A stretch of DNA of 64,000 nucleotides, taken from positions 1 to 64,000 of the forward strand of contig JAIXOL010000078.1 of NCBI GenBank assembly GCA_027486845.1, given 5' to 3'. The translations under genes were made by a program, and so were the position numbers. How positions within the stretch are numbered: position 1 is the stretch's first letter; each line of letters opens with the position of its first letter. The notes beneath the pieces are model-generated. The model had not been told where the DNA came from. It saw only the letters and a program-made list of their open reading frames with translations, and did not search any database. Below, one piece after another: positions 1 through 8,386 of the stretch. Origin of the DNA: Cytophagaceae bacterium (GTDB taxonomy: Bacteria; Bacteroidota; Bacteroidia; Cytophagales; Spirosomataceae).

Positions 1-123
1 AAACAGTAAATTGCGATTGTAAAATCTTTCATTTGAAAGGAAATTTAAGTTTGGAAACCAAAATTACCAGATTCTGAAGGATTTTACTTTTTTGATACTA
101 CGCAACTTACATTAAATATAAAT

Positions 124-276
124 TTATCTTTTGTCCATTTTTGAAAACTGTATTATTTCGCCATCGTTCCATTCATACTTAAATCCATCAAGTGGCTGTT
201 CCCACTCCAAAAACTCAGCAAGAGTTTTTGGCAGTTCAGTGGAAATCGGATTTTCAAGTTCGCTTATTGCTGTCAT
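124..276 (-). pseudogene. Truncated Uma2-family endonuclease-like ORF
   Basis: This is an open frame of 50 codons from an ATG at 276 to a TAA at 124. It contains the pattern FLEWEQPLDGFKYEWNDGEI, which resembles the N-terminal signature of Uma2-family (DUF820) restriction-endonuclease-fold proteins (a W-E segment followed by hydrophobic-Y-E-W-x-D-G-E). Full-length Uma2 proteins have about 180-200 residues, and the catalytic PD-(D/E)xK part lies after this point. The frame stops soon after DKR and I could not recover the rest in another frame down to position 1. It is probably the 5' stub of a decayed gene. No function is expected from this fragment. Confidence 0.5.
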
Positions 277-319
277 AATTGTGATATTTTAAAACAAATA
301 TAAGTTTCTTCTACTGAAA

Positions 320-565
320 TTATTCCAAATTTCTAATAATCTTCTTCGACCGAATCACATCATCTTGATTGACAATTACGAAATAAATTCCTTCGGGAAG
401 ACCCGACAAATCAAAATCATGCAAGGCTTTTTCATGGACTGCTTCTTGCAAGATTTTACCCGATAAGTTTGATAATTGGTAGTGAGTTTCCAGCCCAGCA
501 GGTACTTTTACATACACTTTTTCGTCGGGTTCGTTATAGAAAATCACTAATTCGTCTTTGGTCAT
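320..565 (-). pseudogene. Orphan T9SS type A sorting-domain-like fragment
   Basis: The frame gives 81 residues that look only like the C-terminal sorting domain of type IX secretion cargo. It has a degenerate YPNP-like opening (FYNEPDEKVYVKVP), then the strand pattern YQLSNLSGKIL, then the characteristic LSGLPEGIYFVIV and the basic end SKKIIRNLE. There is no signal peptide and no passenger domain in front of it. It lies about 30 bases downstream of the sorting domain of the broken amylase on the same strand. It may be what remains of a deleted T9SS cargo gene or a duplicated tail. The ATG at 565 may not be a real start. Confidence 0.5.
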
Positions 566-762
566 GAGTTTTGAGAAATGGAGTATGAAATCCGCTTTTA
601 GTTTTTAGTTACTTTAGTTGTTCGAGTTTTTCATTTTGAATGGTTCGAATAAAATACGTTCCTGACGAATAACCCGTTAAATCTAAACTCGGTTCGATTT
701 CTTTTGTTTCGGTCTGAAACAAAATTTTGTGCGAAATATCTTCTACCAAAATTTTTGTTTTT

Positions 763-2748
763 TCACCATTGAGTTTCAGCGTTATCTTGTCTGTGGTTGG
801 GTTTGGGTAAAGCGGAATCCCGCCGACCAGAACTTTTTGAATTATTTGATGAGATTTCATTTGCTGTTATCGTAAAATTTCCTTGCCACGGCACGAAATT
901 GGCTTCGGGTGTAGGTAATTTTACATTCGTAAAAATATGAAATTCACTCGCCGCTAAATTTATTAGTGGCGTGGCTTCATTTACATTTATTTCTTTTCCG
1001 GTAAAATAATCATACCATTTACCAGTTGATTCAAAGTTTATATTTGCTGTTTCGCTATTAATACCAAGATTTGCAATGATTCGTACATTCATCGAACTAT
1101 GATTTAATGCTACTTGTTTCACAACTCCGCCCGAAGATTCATTAAAATCTTTTGAAGAAAATGCTTCTTGTGTAGTTTTGAGTTTGATTAATTCGGCATA
1201 AACTTTAAATAATTTTAGTCGGTTTTCATCTTTCAGATATTCCCATTTTTGTGGTTTTAAACCTGTTCTTCCATTGAAATCTATGTTTATATCGTAGCCA
1301 AACTCGCCAAACTGCCAAAGCATTTTTGGCCCGGGATAAGCAAAAAACAGAGCCGCAACTGCTTTTGAGCGTTCAAGAATTACAGATAAGTTTTTTACTT
1401 CGTTTCGGCCATTATTCAGAGCATCATGTACAATTCGCTCTTCGTCGTGGCTTTCAATGTAGCCAACCAAATTGGGTTCGTTCCAGCCTTTAAATTTATA
1501 ATTCAGTCCCGAAAAACTATTATTTATGCCTTTAACATTGTTTCGTGCTGCACCATTCATGTTTCCCCAAAGCATAAAACCATGATTTACCAGTTCTGTT
1601 TCTTCAGTATTATCAGCAAAATGTTCTAAAATTAAATAACAATCTAAATCAAATACACGGATTTTGTCATAAAAATGCTTTAATATTTTGATTCTTTGCT
1701 CGTCATAAGCTACCATCTGAGTATCAGTTAAAGATTTTCTTTGTGTAAAACCTTTTGATAAATCGAAGCGATAACCATCAACTTTGTATTCTTTTAACCA
1801 AAACTCTAAAACCTTGTCAAAATAGTTTTGAGTGGCCGTACTTTCATGGTTAAAATCAAAGAAAACCGAATAAAGGTGAGGAGCAGATTGATTCATAAAT
1901 GGACTATCCACTGAAGGTTGCGAACCTTCCCAGTAAGCTTTTGTATAGGGAAATTCATAATCGGCATGATTAAAAACTATATCAAGAATAACCGCAATGC
2001 CGTTTTCATGACATTTGTCAATCAGATATTTTAAATCATTTTTTGTGCCGTAAGCTTTGTCGGGAGCTGTGTAATAAGTTGGATTGTAACCCCATGAATT
2101 ATTGGCCGTAAATTCATTAATTGGCATTAATTCGATAGAATTTATGCCCAAACGCTTGAAATATACTATTGAGTCTGCTACTTCTCTGTATTTTCGAGAA
2201 TTGATAAAATCACGCACCAAAAGCTCGTATATAACTAACCTTTCTTTGGCTGGGCGTTTGAAATCTTTTACTTTCCAATAATAAGGATTCTGGCCAGTTT
2301 GAAGCACCGAAACTGTTCCCCCGTAAGTGTTTTCTGATGGATAAAGTTTTAGGTTTGGGTAGGTACTTGCCGAGATTTTGGCATCAAATTTTGGGTCGAG
2401 GATTTTCTCACAAAATGGGTCGCCCACAGCTGTTTTTCCATCAATCAAATATTGAAAGGAATATTCTTTTCCTTTTTCTAAATTATTGATAGTCAGCCAA
2501 TAACGTTCACCATCGGGCGTTTGGTTCATCAAGTATTTTGGGTCGATTTGCCAATCATTGAACTCTCCGATGAGATGAATAAAGCTTTTTTTAGGAGCAA
2601 AAAACGAAAACGTAACTGTATTATCATTAATATAATTGATGCCGTCTTTAATGTTTGGCGGTAAATTCAAGATTGTATTTTGGGGTTTAAAAATAAATGC
2701 TAATTTATCGTTTATTGTATCATTTTTACTGATAATTGTTATTAACAA
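763..2748 (-). pseudogene. Catalytic GH13 fragment of broken amylase
   Basis: This 661-codon open frame begins at a TTG and has no signal peptide of its own. Residues about 35-125 form an E-set/CBM48-like domain (FFAPKKSFIHLIGEFNDW). The GH13 barrel follows with all the usual regions: DIVFNH (about 256-261), nucleophile D329 in GYRFDLSKGF, acid/base E375 in LILEHF, and transition-state D435 in ESHDEER. The C-terminal 20 or so residues after SSNNSK are frameshifted nonsense, and the true sorting domain continues in the neighbouring frame. The catalytic residues remain intact, so the inactivation is probably recent. Without secretion signals the piece would stay in the cytoplasm if translated. 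Confidence 0.65.
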
Positions 2749-2793
2749 AACACTCTCTGTAGTTTTAACGCTGGCGGAATCTGTGTTTGCAAA

Positions 2794-3354
2794 CTAAGTA
2801 GTTTGTCCGTTATTGAAAATAATTTTATCTGCAATTTTTGAAGTTCTAATTTTTAGATTAATTGTTTCAATTGCATCAAAAACCTTCTTTATGTCAAGTT
2901 CTATAATTTTGTAAGCCAGTTTATCATCATACAAATCCAAAATAAAATCTTCGATTTGAGATTTTCCATCACCACTTTTGAGCAATAAACCAAGCTTTTT
3001 GATAGTTCGTCCAGCAGGAACTTTATAATAATCACTTGGTTTTAGTTTGATACTCCAGCGGTCATTGCCCAGCGAACTCATGCGTCCCATTTCAAACGGA
3101 ACGCTAAAATTTGTTTGTCCAGACGGTTGATATTTAAAAGCATTATCGGCAGTTCCTGCACCCAACCACAAAAAAACATCTGAGGTTTTTCCAAGCAAAC
3201 CAGTCACACGATTATCTTTGGCTTGTTTTAGGTCAAAAAATATTGTAATTTCTTTCTCTCCATTCGGAAAGTAAGAATCAGTCGTAACTACTTGGCTATA
3301 AGATGATTGGAATATAAATAGCAGTAACGTGCATTGTAGAAAGATGCTTTTCAT
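2794..3354 (-). pseudogene. N-terminal fragment of broken amylase
   Basis: This 186-residue open piece starts with a clear signal peptide (MKSIFLQCTLLLFIFQSSYS, then Q). A beta-rich domain with the segments SYFPNGEKEITIFFDL and DVFLWLGAG follows, the type found in front of GH13 domains in Bacteroidota amylases. It stops at TAG 2794-2796 after NNGQTT, in the same frame as the catalytic piece. It could be secreted as a short protein, but it carries no sorting domain. maf lies 36 bases upstream on the same strand and may be co-transcribed. Confidence 0.6.
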
Positions 3355-3390
3355 TTTATATCAAGGTTAAAGTACTTCGTAAAAACATGA

Positions 3391-3984
3391 CTAATTTCTT
3401 AGAACATACTTTTCCAAAGCTTCATAAACACGATGAATTGGTAAACCCATAACAGTATAAAATGAACCTTCGATTTTTGGAATACCAATCATTCCAATAA
3501 AATCTTGAACGCCATAAGCACCAGCTTTATCGAAGGGTTTGCAACGCTCAACGTAATAATCTATTTCCCAATCAGATAATTCCTTAAAATGCACATACGA
3601 AGTATCTGCAAAACCAACTGTTTCATCGGACGTCATTATGCAAACACCTGTAATTACACGGTGTACATGCCCGCTTAACATTCTGAGCATCTCTTTAGCT
3701 TCGGATTGGTCGGAAGGTTTATTTAATATTGTACTTTTTTTATTTTCTTGGTCGATAATCACTACGGTATCTGCACAAAGGATGATTTCATTCTGAAGAT
3801 TTTCTCTGAAACATTCGGCTTTTGTGCATGCCAAATACACAGGAACTTCTTCCACATGCATATCTGCCGAAAAAATTTCATCAGTTGGAATTACTTTTAC
3901 CGTAAATTCATAACCAGCATTTTGCATGATTTCCTTTCGGCGAGGTGAATTTGAAGCTAAAATTAAAGGTTTTGATAATCTCAT
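3391..3984 (-). CDS. maf: Maf-like nucleoside triphosphate pyrophosphatase
   Basis: The protein has 197 residues from the chosen start MRLSKPLILASNSPRR. A longer frame begins at 4005, but the Maf signature LASNSPRRKEI normally lies within the first 15 residues, which favours 3984. Maf proteins hydrolyse non-canonical or modified nucleoside triphosphates to monophosphates and are linked to septum-formation control. The family motifs are visible: SNSPRR, the CADTVV segment with its catalytic Asp, the NKPSD segment, and GAYGVQDFIG with GSFYTVMGLP near the end. It lies 36 bases upstream of the broken amylase and diverges from the outer-membrane protein gene at 4091. Confidence 0.9.
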   Translation of the reverse strand: MRLSKPLILASNSPRRKEIMQNAGYEFTVKVIPTDEIFSADMHVEEVPVYLACTKAECFRENLQNEIILCADTVVIIDQENKKSTILNKPSDQSEAKEMLRMLSGHVHRVITGVCIMTSDETVGFADTSYVHFKELSDWEIDYYVERCKPFDKAGAYGVQDFIGMIGIPKIEGSFYTVMGLPIHRVYEALEKYVLRN

Positions 3985-4090
3985 TATTGTTCTCAATATT
4001 TTCAAGTGGCGAAATTCGTTATTTTTATCTTACTTTCTTTGTAATTTTTATATTTTGGCTGAAATTGTCGAAATTTTGTTAAACTTAAAC

Positions 4091-5932
4091 ATGAAGTACT
4101 TATTCATCTTATTGGTTTTGTTCAATAATGAAACTTTTGCTCAAAAAAGTCTATCTGATAGTCTTGACAGTGGAAAGTCGGCACAAGATAGCATCATGTA
4201 TGCTAAGTTAAAGCAAAAAATGCACAAAAGTAAAGTAGGCAAAAGTATTTATGGAGCTGTATTTAGAGATGTTTATAATTCAAGGCATGAAAAAGAGATA
4301 AAGGAAATTGAGATTAATCCTTTTGAAAAGTATGATGGAAAAGTAATTGGAAAAATAATTGTTAAAAAACTCGAAATCTTTGGGCCGAGTGTCAATGATA
4401 CGACTCGAAAAGGCTCAAAAATTGAACATTTTGTCAGTAAAAATTTTCATTATAATACTCGTGAGAAAGTTATTCGTCAGTCATTTTTACTGTTCAAAGA
4501 AGGTAATAAACTTAATCCTCAGACACTTAAAGATAACGAACGTTTGCTTCGAGCCAATCCAATTATTCATGATGCTCGTATTTTTATCATTGAGCGTCCT
4601 GAGGTTGATTGGATGGTCGATGTTCTCGTACTAATTCAAGATGTATGGTCTGTAAACTTTAATATTTCAGGCGATAGTTTCCGTAATTTGGCTTTTGGTG
4701 TTGAAGATATAAATTTCCAAGGACGTGGCCATTCATTTTTGAATCGAGTTACATGGCGAGCAGATGATCCTTATCAAAGTTTCGGTTGGCGAAGCATTTA
4801 TACTATTCCCTATATAAGGAGTAGCTTTGTTTCTGGACAATTGAAACTAATCAACGAACGCGATTTGCTTCAATATTCAGCACAGGTTTATCGTCCATTT
4901 TTGACGGTAGAAACTCGAAATGCAGGTTCGGTCGAATTGGGTTATACCCGTATACGTGAATATAAAAAGCTCATAATTAACAATATAGATAGTTCTTTAA
5001 CTTATAAGTTAAGCTATTTTTATTCAGATGTTTGGTACGGTAGAGCTTTTAGACTTGACCCAACGCATCGAAGTAAGCAGTTGATTGTTGCACTTAGAAG
5101 GAGTAGTTTTGAACACCGAAATCGGCCAGAAGTAAGTGCTGATACTAATAAAATCTATTGGAATCGAACCAATTGGTTGGCCAGCATCGGCTATTCTAAT
5201 CGAAATTATCAACGAGATTTTTTAATTTATGGCTTTGGACGAACTGAAGATGTTCCAGTTGGTAATTTATTTGCTTTTACACTTGGAACTGAAAATACCG
5301 AATTCGGTAATCGTGCTTATGCAGGAATTCAGTTTGCCAAAGGGAAGTATTTACCTGCTGATAAAGGTTATTTATATCTTTTGGCAAATGCGGGTACTTA
5401 TTTGAAACAAAAAGAGGCTCAACAAGGTGTAACAGGTGTACAAAGTTTCTATTTTAGTCCGCTTATGAAAATTGGAAAGTTTCAAACCCGACAATTTTTC
5501 AATTTAGGCTTTACTTATGGAATCAAGCGAGATGCAATTGATTACCTTAATATCAGCGGTAGAGAAGGTATTTTGGGCGTAAATAGTGAAGGTTTGCGTG
5601 GAGATAAACGATTAACGCTCGGTTTTGAAACGGTACTTTTTTCTCATAAAAGTATTTTTGGATTTAGAGTTGCTTATTTCGCATTTGTCAACTTAGGATT
5701 AGTTAATTTAAAGGATAAGTTGTTGATAGATAGTAAGATTTATCAAGGATATGGTATCGGTTTTCGTCTTAGAAACGAAAATTTAACTATTAATACTTTT
5801 CAAATTCGTTTAGGATATTACCCTAATATTCCTGACATTTCCTCTGAATTTAGGTATGCGTTTGATGCTTCGCAACCGCTCAAACTTCGTGATTTTGATA
5901 TTTCTGCTCCTTCAATCATTCCTCTTAGGTAA
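4091..5932 (+). CDS. POTRA-domain outer-membrane barrel protein (BamA/TamA-like)
   Basis: The protein has 613 residues from the ATG at 4091. A longer in-frame start at 3926 is unlikely because 4091 begins a clean signal peptide (MKYLFILLVLFNNETFAQ). Residues about 90-190 look like a POTRA domain (IIVKKLEIFGPSV, then FLLFKEGNKLNPQTLKDNERLLRANPIIHDARIFI). The remainder has the alternating aromatic strands of an outer-membrane beta barrel and ends near the terminus in RLGYYPNIP. Members of this superfamily insert or translocate proteins or lipids at the outer membrane. This one is shorter than BamA and carries only one clear POTRA repeat, so the substrate is unknown. It is divergent from maf and stands alone. 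Confidence 0.7.
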   Translation: MKYLFILLVLFNNETFAQKSLSDSLDSGKSAQDSIMYAKLKQKMHKSKVGKSIYGAVFRDVYNSRHEKEIKEIEINPFEKYDGKVIGKIIVKKLEIFGPSVNDTTRKGSKIEHFVSKNFHYNTREKVIRQSFLLFKEGNKLNPQTLKDNERLLRANPIIHDARIFIIERPEVDWMVDVLVLIQDVWSVNFNISGDSFRNLAFGVEDINFQGRGHSFLNRVTWRADDPYQSFGWRSIYTIPYIRSSFVSGQLKLINERDLLQYSAQVYRPFLTVETRNAGSVELGYTRIREYKKLIINNIDSSLTYKLSYFYSDVWYGRAFRLDPTHRSKQLIVALRRSSFEHRNRPEVSADTNKIYWNRTNWLASIGYSNRNYQRDFLIYGFGRTEDVPVGNLFAFTLGTENTEFGNRAYAGIQFAKGKYLPADKGYLYLLANAGTYLKQKEAQQGVTGVQSFYFSPLMKIGKFQTRQFFNLGFTYGIKRDAIDYLNISGREGILGVNSEGLRGDKRLTLGFETVLFSHKSIFGFRVAYFAFVNLGLVNLKDKLLIDSKIYQGYGIGFRLRNENLTINTFQIRLGYYPNIPDISSEFRYAFDASQPLKLRDFDISAPSIIPLR

Positions 5933-6106
5933 CTTTGTAAATATTAAATCATTACATTTTTAGATAATATTTCTTAAAAATAATATACGTATTTATATCG
6001 TGTAATTGCTTCATTTTTTAGTTTTTTATGAACAATCAATTGACGGGGATAGCTTTTTTATTTCAACTTTGAACTAAAATATTTAGGTTATTGTATTATA
6101 TGTATA

Positions 6107-6119
6107 GACATATATTGTC
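6107..6119. promoter_or_regulatory. Candidate MarR operator palindrome
   Basis: The sequence GACATATATTGTC has perfect GACA/TGTC arms around a five-base centre, about 43 bases before the MarR start codon. MarR proteins often bind AT-rich palindromes near their own promoters, so an autoregulatory site is plausible. In a sequence this AT-rich such short palindromes also arise by chance. Confidence 0.25.
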
Positions 6120-6161
6120 AATGTATAAAATTTGCAATGTTTAATATTAAAAAGTATACTT

Positions 6162-6623
6162 ATGTCAATTGAGAAAGATATTAAACAACAAAAACCATTC
6201 AAAAGCCCTTACCAAAAAGTTGTTGTTAATATTATTTACACATCCAATTGGATGAACTCTGAGCAACAAGGTTTATTGAAACCATTTGAATTATCGCCTC
6301 AACAATATAATGTTCTTAGAATTTTGCGTGGGCAATTCCCAAATCCAATTACAGTCAATGGAATCATTGAACGTATGCTTGATAAAATGTCGAATGCGTC
6401 TCGTTTGGTTGATAAATTACTACTAAAAGGATATGTTTCAAGATGTGATAATGCTATTGACCGTCGTTCTTGTGATATTCGAATCACCGAAACTGGTTCA
6501 CAGGTTTTGAAACAAATCGACGAAATTCAAGTAAATTGGGAAAGTAGCAGACAATTTTTAAATGATGTTGAAGCTGATACATTAAGCAGGCTCCTAGATA
6601 AGATGCGTGGAAGCGTAGATTAA
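6162..6623 (+). CDS. MarR-family transcriptional regulator
   Basis: The 153-residue protein begins at MSIEKDIKQQ; the longer frame from 6132 adds a poor leader. A winged helix-turn-helix fills residues about 45-115. The pattern ELSPQQYNVLRILRG is followed by recognition-helix sequence MSNASRLVDKLLLKGYVSR and then the wing CDNAIDRRSCDIRITETG, which matches the MarR D-x-R-s motif. MarR dimers repress nearby genes until a ligand or oxidant releases them. The gene is 50 bases upstream of the YceI gene on the same strand, an arrangement seen often in Bacteroidota, so YceI is the likely target. Confidence 0.88.
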   Translation: MSIEKDIKQQKPFKSPYQKVVVNIIYTSNWMNSEQQGLLKPFELSPQQYNVLRILRGQFPNPITVNGIIERMLDKMSNASRLVDKLLLKGYVSRCDNAIDRRSCDIRITETGSQVLKQIDEIQVNWESSRQFLNDVEADTLSRLLDKMRGSVD

Positions 6624-6673
6624 CATTAATTTTTTTTATTTTTTATATTTTTTAAATCCAAATTTAGTCCAAA

Positions 6674-7300
6674 ATGAAAGTAGTTAAAAATTTGATGATT
6701 GTAGCGTTTGCTGCATTGGTAAGTGTTTCGGCAATGGCTGATGGTGGTAAAAAAGGTTTGGTTTCTATTGCACCAGTTGCTTTAAAAGTTGATGCGAAAG
6801 CAAGTACTTTCAACTGGTTAGGTAAAAAAGTAACAGGCGAACATAATGGTACAATTGGAATTCAAAGTGGTAGCTTAGTTGTAAACGGTGGAAAATTGCA
6901 AGGTGGCGAGTTTACGATTGATATGAAAACAATCAAATGTTTAGATTTGACTGATGCGGGTTATAACGCAAAATTGGTTGGACACTTAACAACTCCAGAT
7001 TTCTTTGATGTAGCCAATTTTCCAACAGCTAAATTGAACATCAAAAAAGCTACCTTAAAATCAGGTTCAAATTATGATTTAACTGGCGAATTGACAATCA
7101 ATGGTGTTACGCAACCAATCAATTTTCCAGCGGTAGTTTCAGTTGACGCTAAAGGTGCAACTACTGCAACAGCAAAATTTGAAGTTGATCGTACAAAATT
7201 TGGTAGCAAATTTGGTTCAAAATCATTCTTTGAATCAATCGGTGATAAAATGATTTATGATAACTTCCAAGTGGATGTTAAAATCGTAGCTGCTAAATAA
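6674..7300 (+). CDS. yceI: YceI-family periplasmic lipid-binding protein
   Basis: The 208-residue protein starts with a signal peptide ending in VSVSAMA. The mature part shows the YceI lipocalin-like pattern: an opening strand STFNWLGKKVTGEHNGTIGI, GGEFTIDMKTIKC, the segment LVGHLTTPDFFDVANFPTAKL, and a closing YDNFQVDVKIVA. The family binds long isoprenoid or fatty-acyl molecules in the periplasm. The TPDFFDV and FPTA motifs are diagnostic. It probably shares a transcript with the MarR gene and is followed by a strong terminator at 7344-7379. The ligand cannot be inferred from the sequence. Confidence 0.9.
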   Translation: MKVVKNLMIVAFAALVSVSAMADGGKKGLVSIAPVALKVDAKASTFNWLGKKVTGEHNGTIGIQSGSLVVNGGKLQGGEFTIDMKTIKCLDLTDAGYNAKLVGHLTTPDFFDVANFPTAKLNIKKATLKSGSNYDLTGELTINGVTQPINFPAVVSVDAKGATTATAKFEVDRTKFGSKFGSKSFFESIGDKMIYDNFQVDVKIVAAK

Positions 7301-7343
7301 TTTTAGATAAATTATTTTAGTTATATTTTTTCTAAAAAAAAAA

Positions 7344-7379
7344 GCCACAGATGATTTAGTCATTTGTGGCTTTTTTTTT
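7344..7379 (+). terminator. Rho-independent terminator after yceI
   Basis: A stem of GCCACA with TGTGGC, extended inward by ATGA/TCAT, is preceded by a run of A and followed by nine T. It lies about 40 bases after the yceI stop and closes the MarR-YceI unit. Confidence 0.85.
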
Positions 7380-7417
7380 AGATTTACGAATTATTCATCA
7401 ACAAAAAGTAAATTTTA

Positions 7418-8338
7418 ATGACATATAACGAACCTATGCTCAGAGATGGAGCATTAGATGGAAAAACTTTTATAGTAACTGGCGGCGGAACTGGACTAGG
7501 TAAATCAATGTCGAAATATTTTCTTGAACTCGGTGCAAATGTGGTGATTACGAGCAGAAAACTGGCTGTTTTGGAAGAAACTGCCCATGAACTTGAACAA
7601 TCAACTAGTGGGCGGGAATATCCTGTTGGTAAAATCTTGCCGATTGCCTGTGATGTGAGAAATTATGGAGCAATTGAGGCCATGAAAGATAAAGCTTTGG
7701 CTGAGTTTGGCCAAATTAACGGTTTACTTAATAATGCAGCAGGGAATTTTATTTCTCCTACAGAACGACTCTCGCATCGTGCAATTGATACAATTGTCGA
7801 TATTGTACTGAAAGGAACGTATTATTCAACACTTGCAATGGGTAAACATTGGATTGAACAAAAACAAGCAGCAACGGTATTAAGTATTGTGAGAACTTAT
7901 GCTTCTACGGGTTCTGGCTTTGTTGTACCTTCTGCAATGGCTAAATCAGGAGTTTTGACAATGACTCGAAGTTTGGCAGTTGAGTGGGCAAAATACGGAA
8001 TTCGATTCAATGCCATTGCACCCGGCCCATTTCCAACCAAAGGTGCTTGGGATAGATTATTTCCTGCCGAAGCATTTCCTCCACATTTGAGAGAACGCTT
8101 CGCTGATTATGGAAATGTGCCAATCAAGCGAGTAGGAGAGCATCAAGAATTGGCCAATTTAGCTGCTTATTTGATGTCAGATTTTTCTTCTTATATCAAC
8201 GGAGAAGTTATCACGATTGATGGTGGAGAATGGATAAATGGTGCTGGAGAATTTAATCACCTTAATGAAATTCCAACCGATATGTGGGATGTGATTCAGG
8301 CGGTCATTAAATCTAATACTGGAGCGAAAAAAGAGTAA
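7418..8338 (+). CDS. SDR oxidoreductase, 2,4-dienoyl-CoA reductase-like
   Basis: The 306-residue Rossmann protein has the NADP-binding motif TGGGTGLGKS at residues 21-30 and the structural motif NNAAGNF. The active-site stretch TYASTGSGFVVPSAMAKSG is close to that of mitochondrial DECR1, which uses a Tyr, a Ser and the Lys of this segment. It is followed by the conserved RFNAIAPGPFPTKGAW. This subfamily reduces 2,4-dienoyl-CoA esters with NADPH during beta-oxidation of unsaturated fatty acids. Substrate specificity is inferred from motif similarity only. The gene stands alone and converges on kynU. Confidence 0.85.
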   Translation: MTYNEPMLRDGALDGKTFIVTGGGTGLGKSMSKYFLELGANVVITSRKLAVLEETAHELEQSTSGREYPVGKILPIACDVRNYGAIEAMKDKALAEFGQINGLLNNAAGNFISPTERLSHRAIDTIVDIVLKGTYYSTLAMGKHWIEQKQAATVLSIVRTYASTGSGFVVPSAMAKSGVLTMTRSLAVEWAKYGIRFNAIAPGPFPTKGAWDRLFPAEAFPPHLRERFADYGNVPIKRVGEHQELANLAAYLMSDFSSYINGEVITIDGGEWINGAGEFNHLNEIPTDMWDVIQAVIKSNTGAKKE

Positions 8339-8345
8339 CAAATAA

Positions 8346-8382
8346 TTTCCTAGGGCAGAGCTTACAAACCTTATCCTAGGAA
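8346..8382. terminator. Possible bidirectional hairpin between convergent genes
   Basis: Arms TTTCCTAGG (8346-8354) and CCTAGGAA (8375-8382) flank a 20-base loop in the 48-base gap between the stops of the convergent reductase and kynureninase genes. No long T run follows on either side, so termination strength is uncertain. Confidence 0.35.
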
Positions 8383-8386
8383 GTTG

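Larger units (their letters stand above)
598..3354 (-). pseudogene. Secreted T9SS alpha-amylase-family glycosidase, disrupted
   Basis: The locus reads as one protein: signal peptide, N-terminal beta-sandwich domain, CBM48-like domain, GH13 (beta/alpha)8 barrel and T9SS sorting domain. Three positions prevent continuous reading. An in-frame TAG lies at 2794-2796, with 15 sense codons of the same frame after it before the next usable start. A run of five bases at 834-838 shifts the frame just before the sorting domain, whose YPNPTTDKITL motif lies in the next frame (609-860). A short run at 613-615 may also be one base short, because adding a base would extend the tail from EQLK to EQLKVTKN and end at 598. 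The family degrades alpha-glucans outside the cell. Either the gene is decaying or the homopolymer lesions are sequencing errors. The TAG is harder to explain as an error. Confidence 0.75.

Noticed and set aside
1426-1629. Plus-strand ORF inside the amylase locus.
   Set aside because: It is antisense to conserved GH13 sequence and has no recognisable protein pattern or start context.
2794-2796. The in-frame TAG in the amylase could encode pyrrolysine or be read through.
   Set aside because: No pyrrolysine genes, downstream insertion element or readthrough context is visible, and a second lesion is present in the same gene, so decay or error is the simpler reading.
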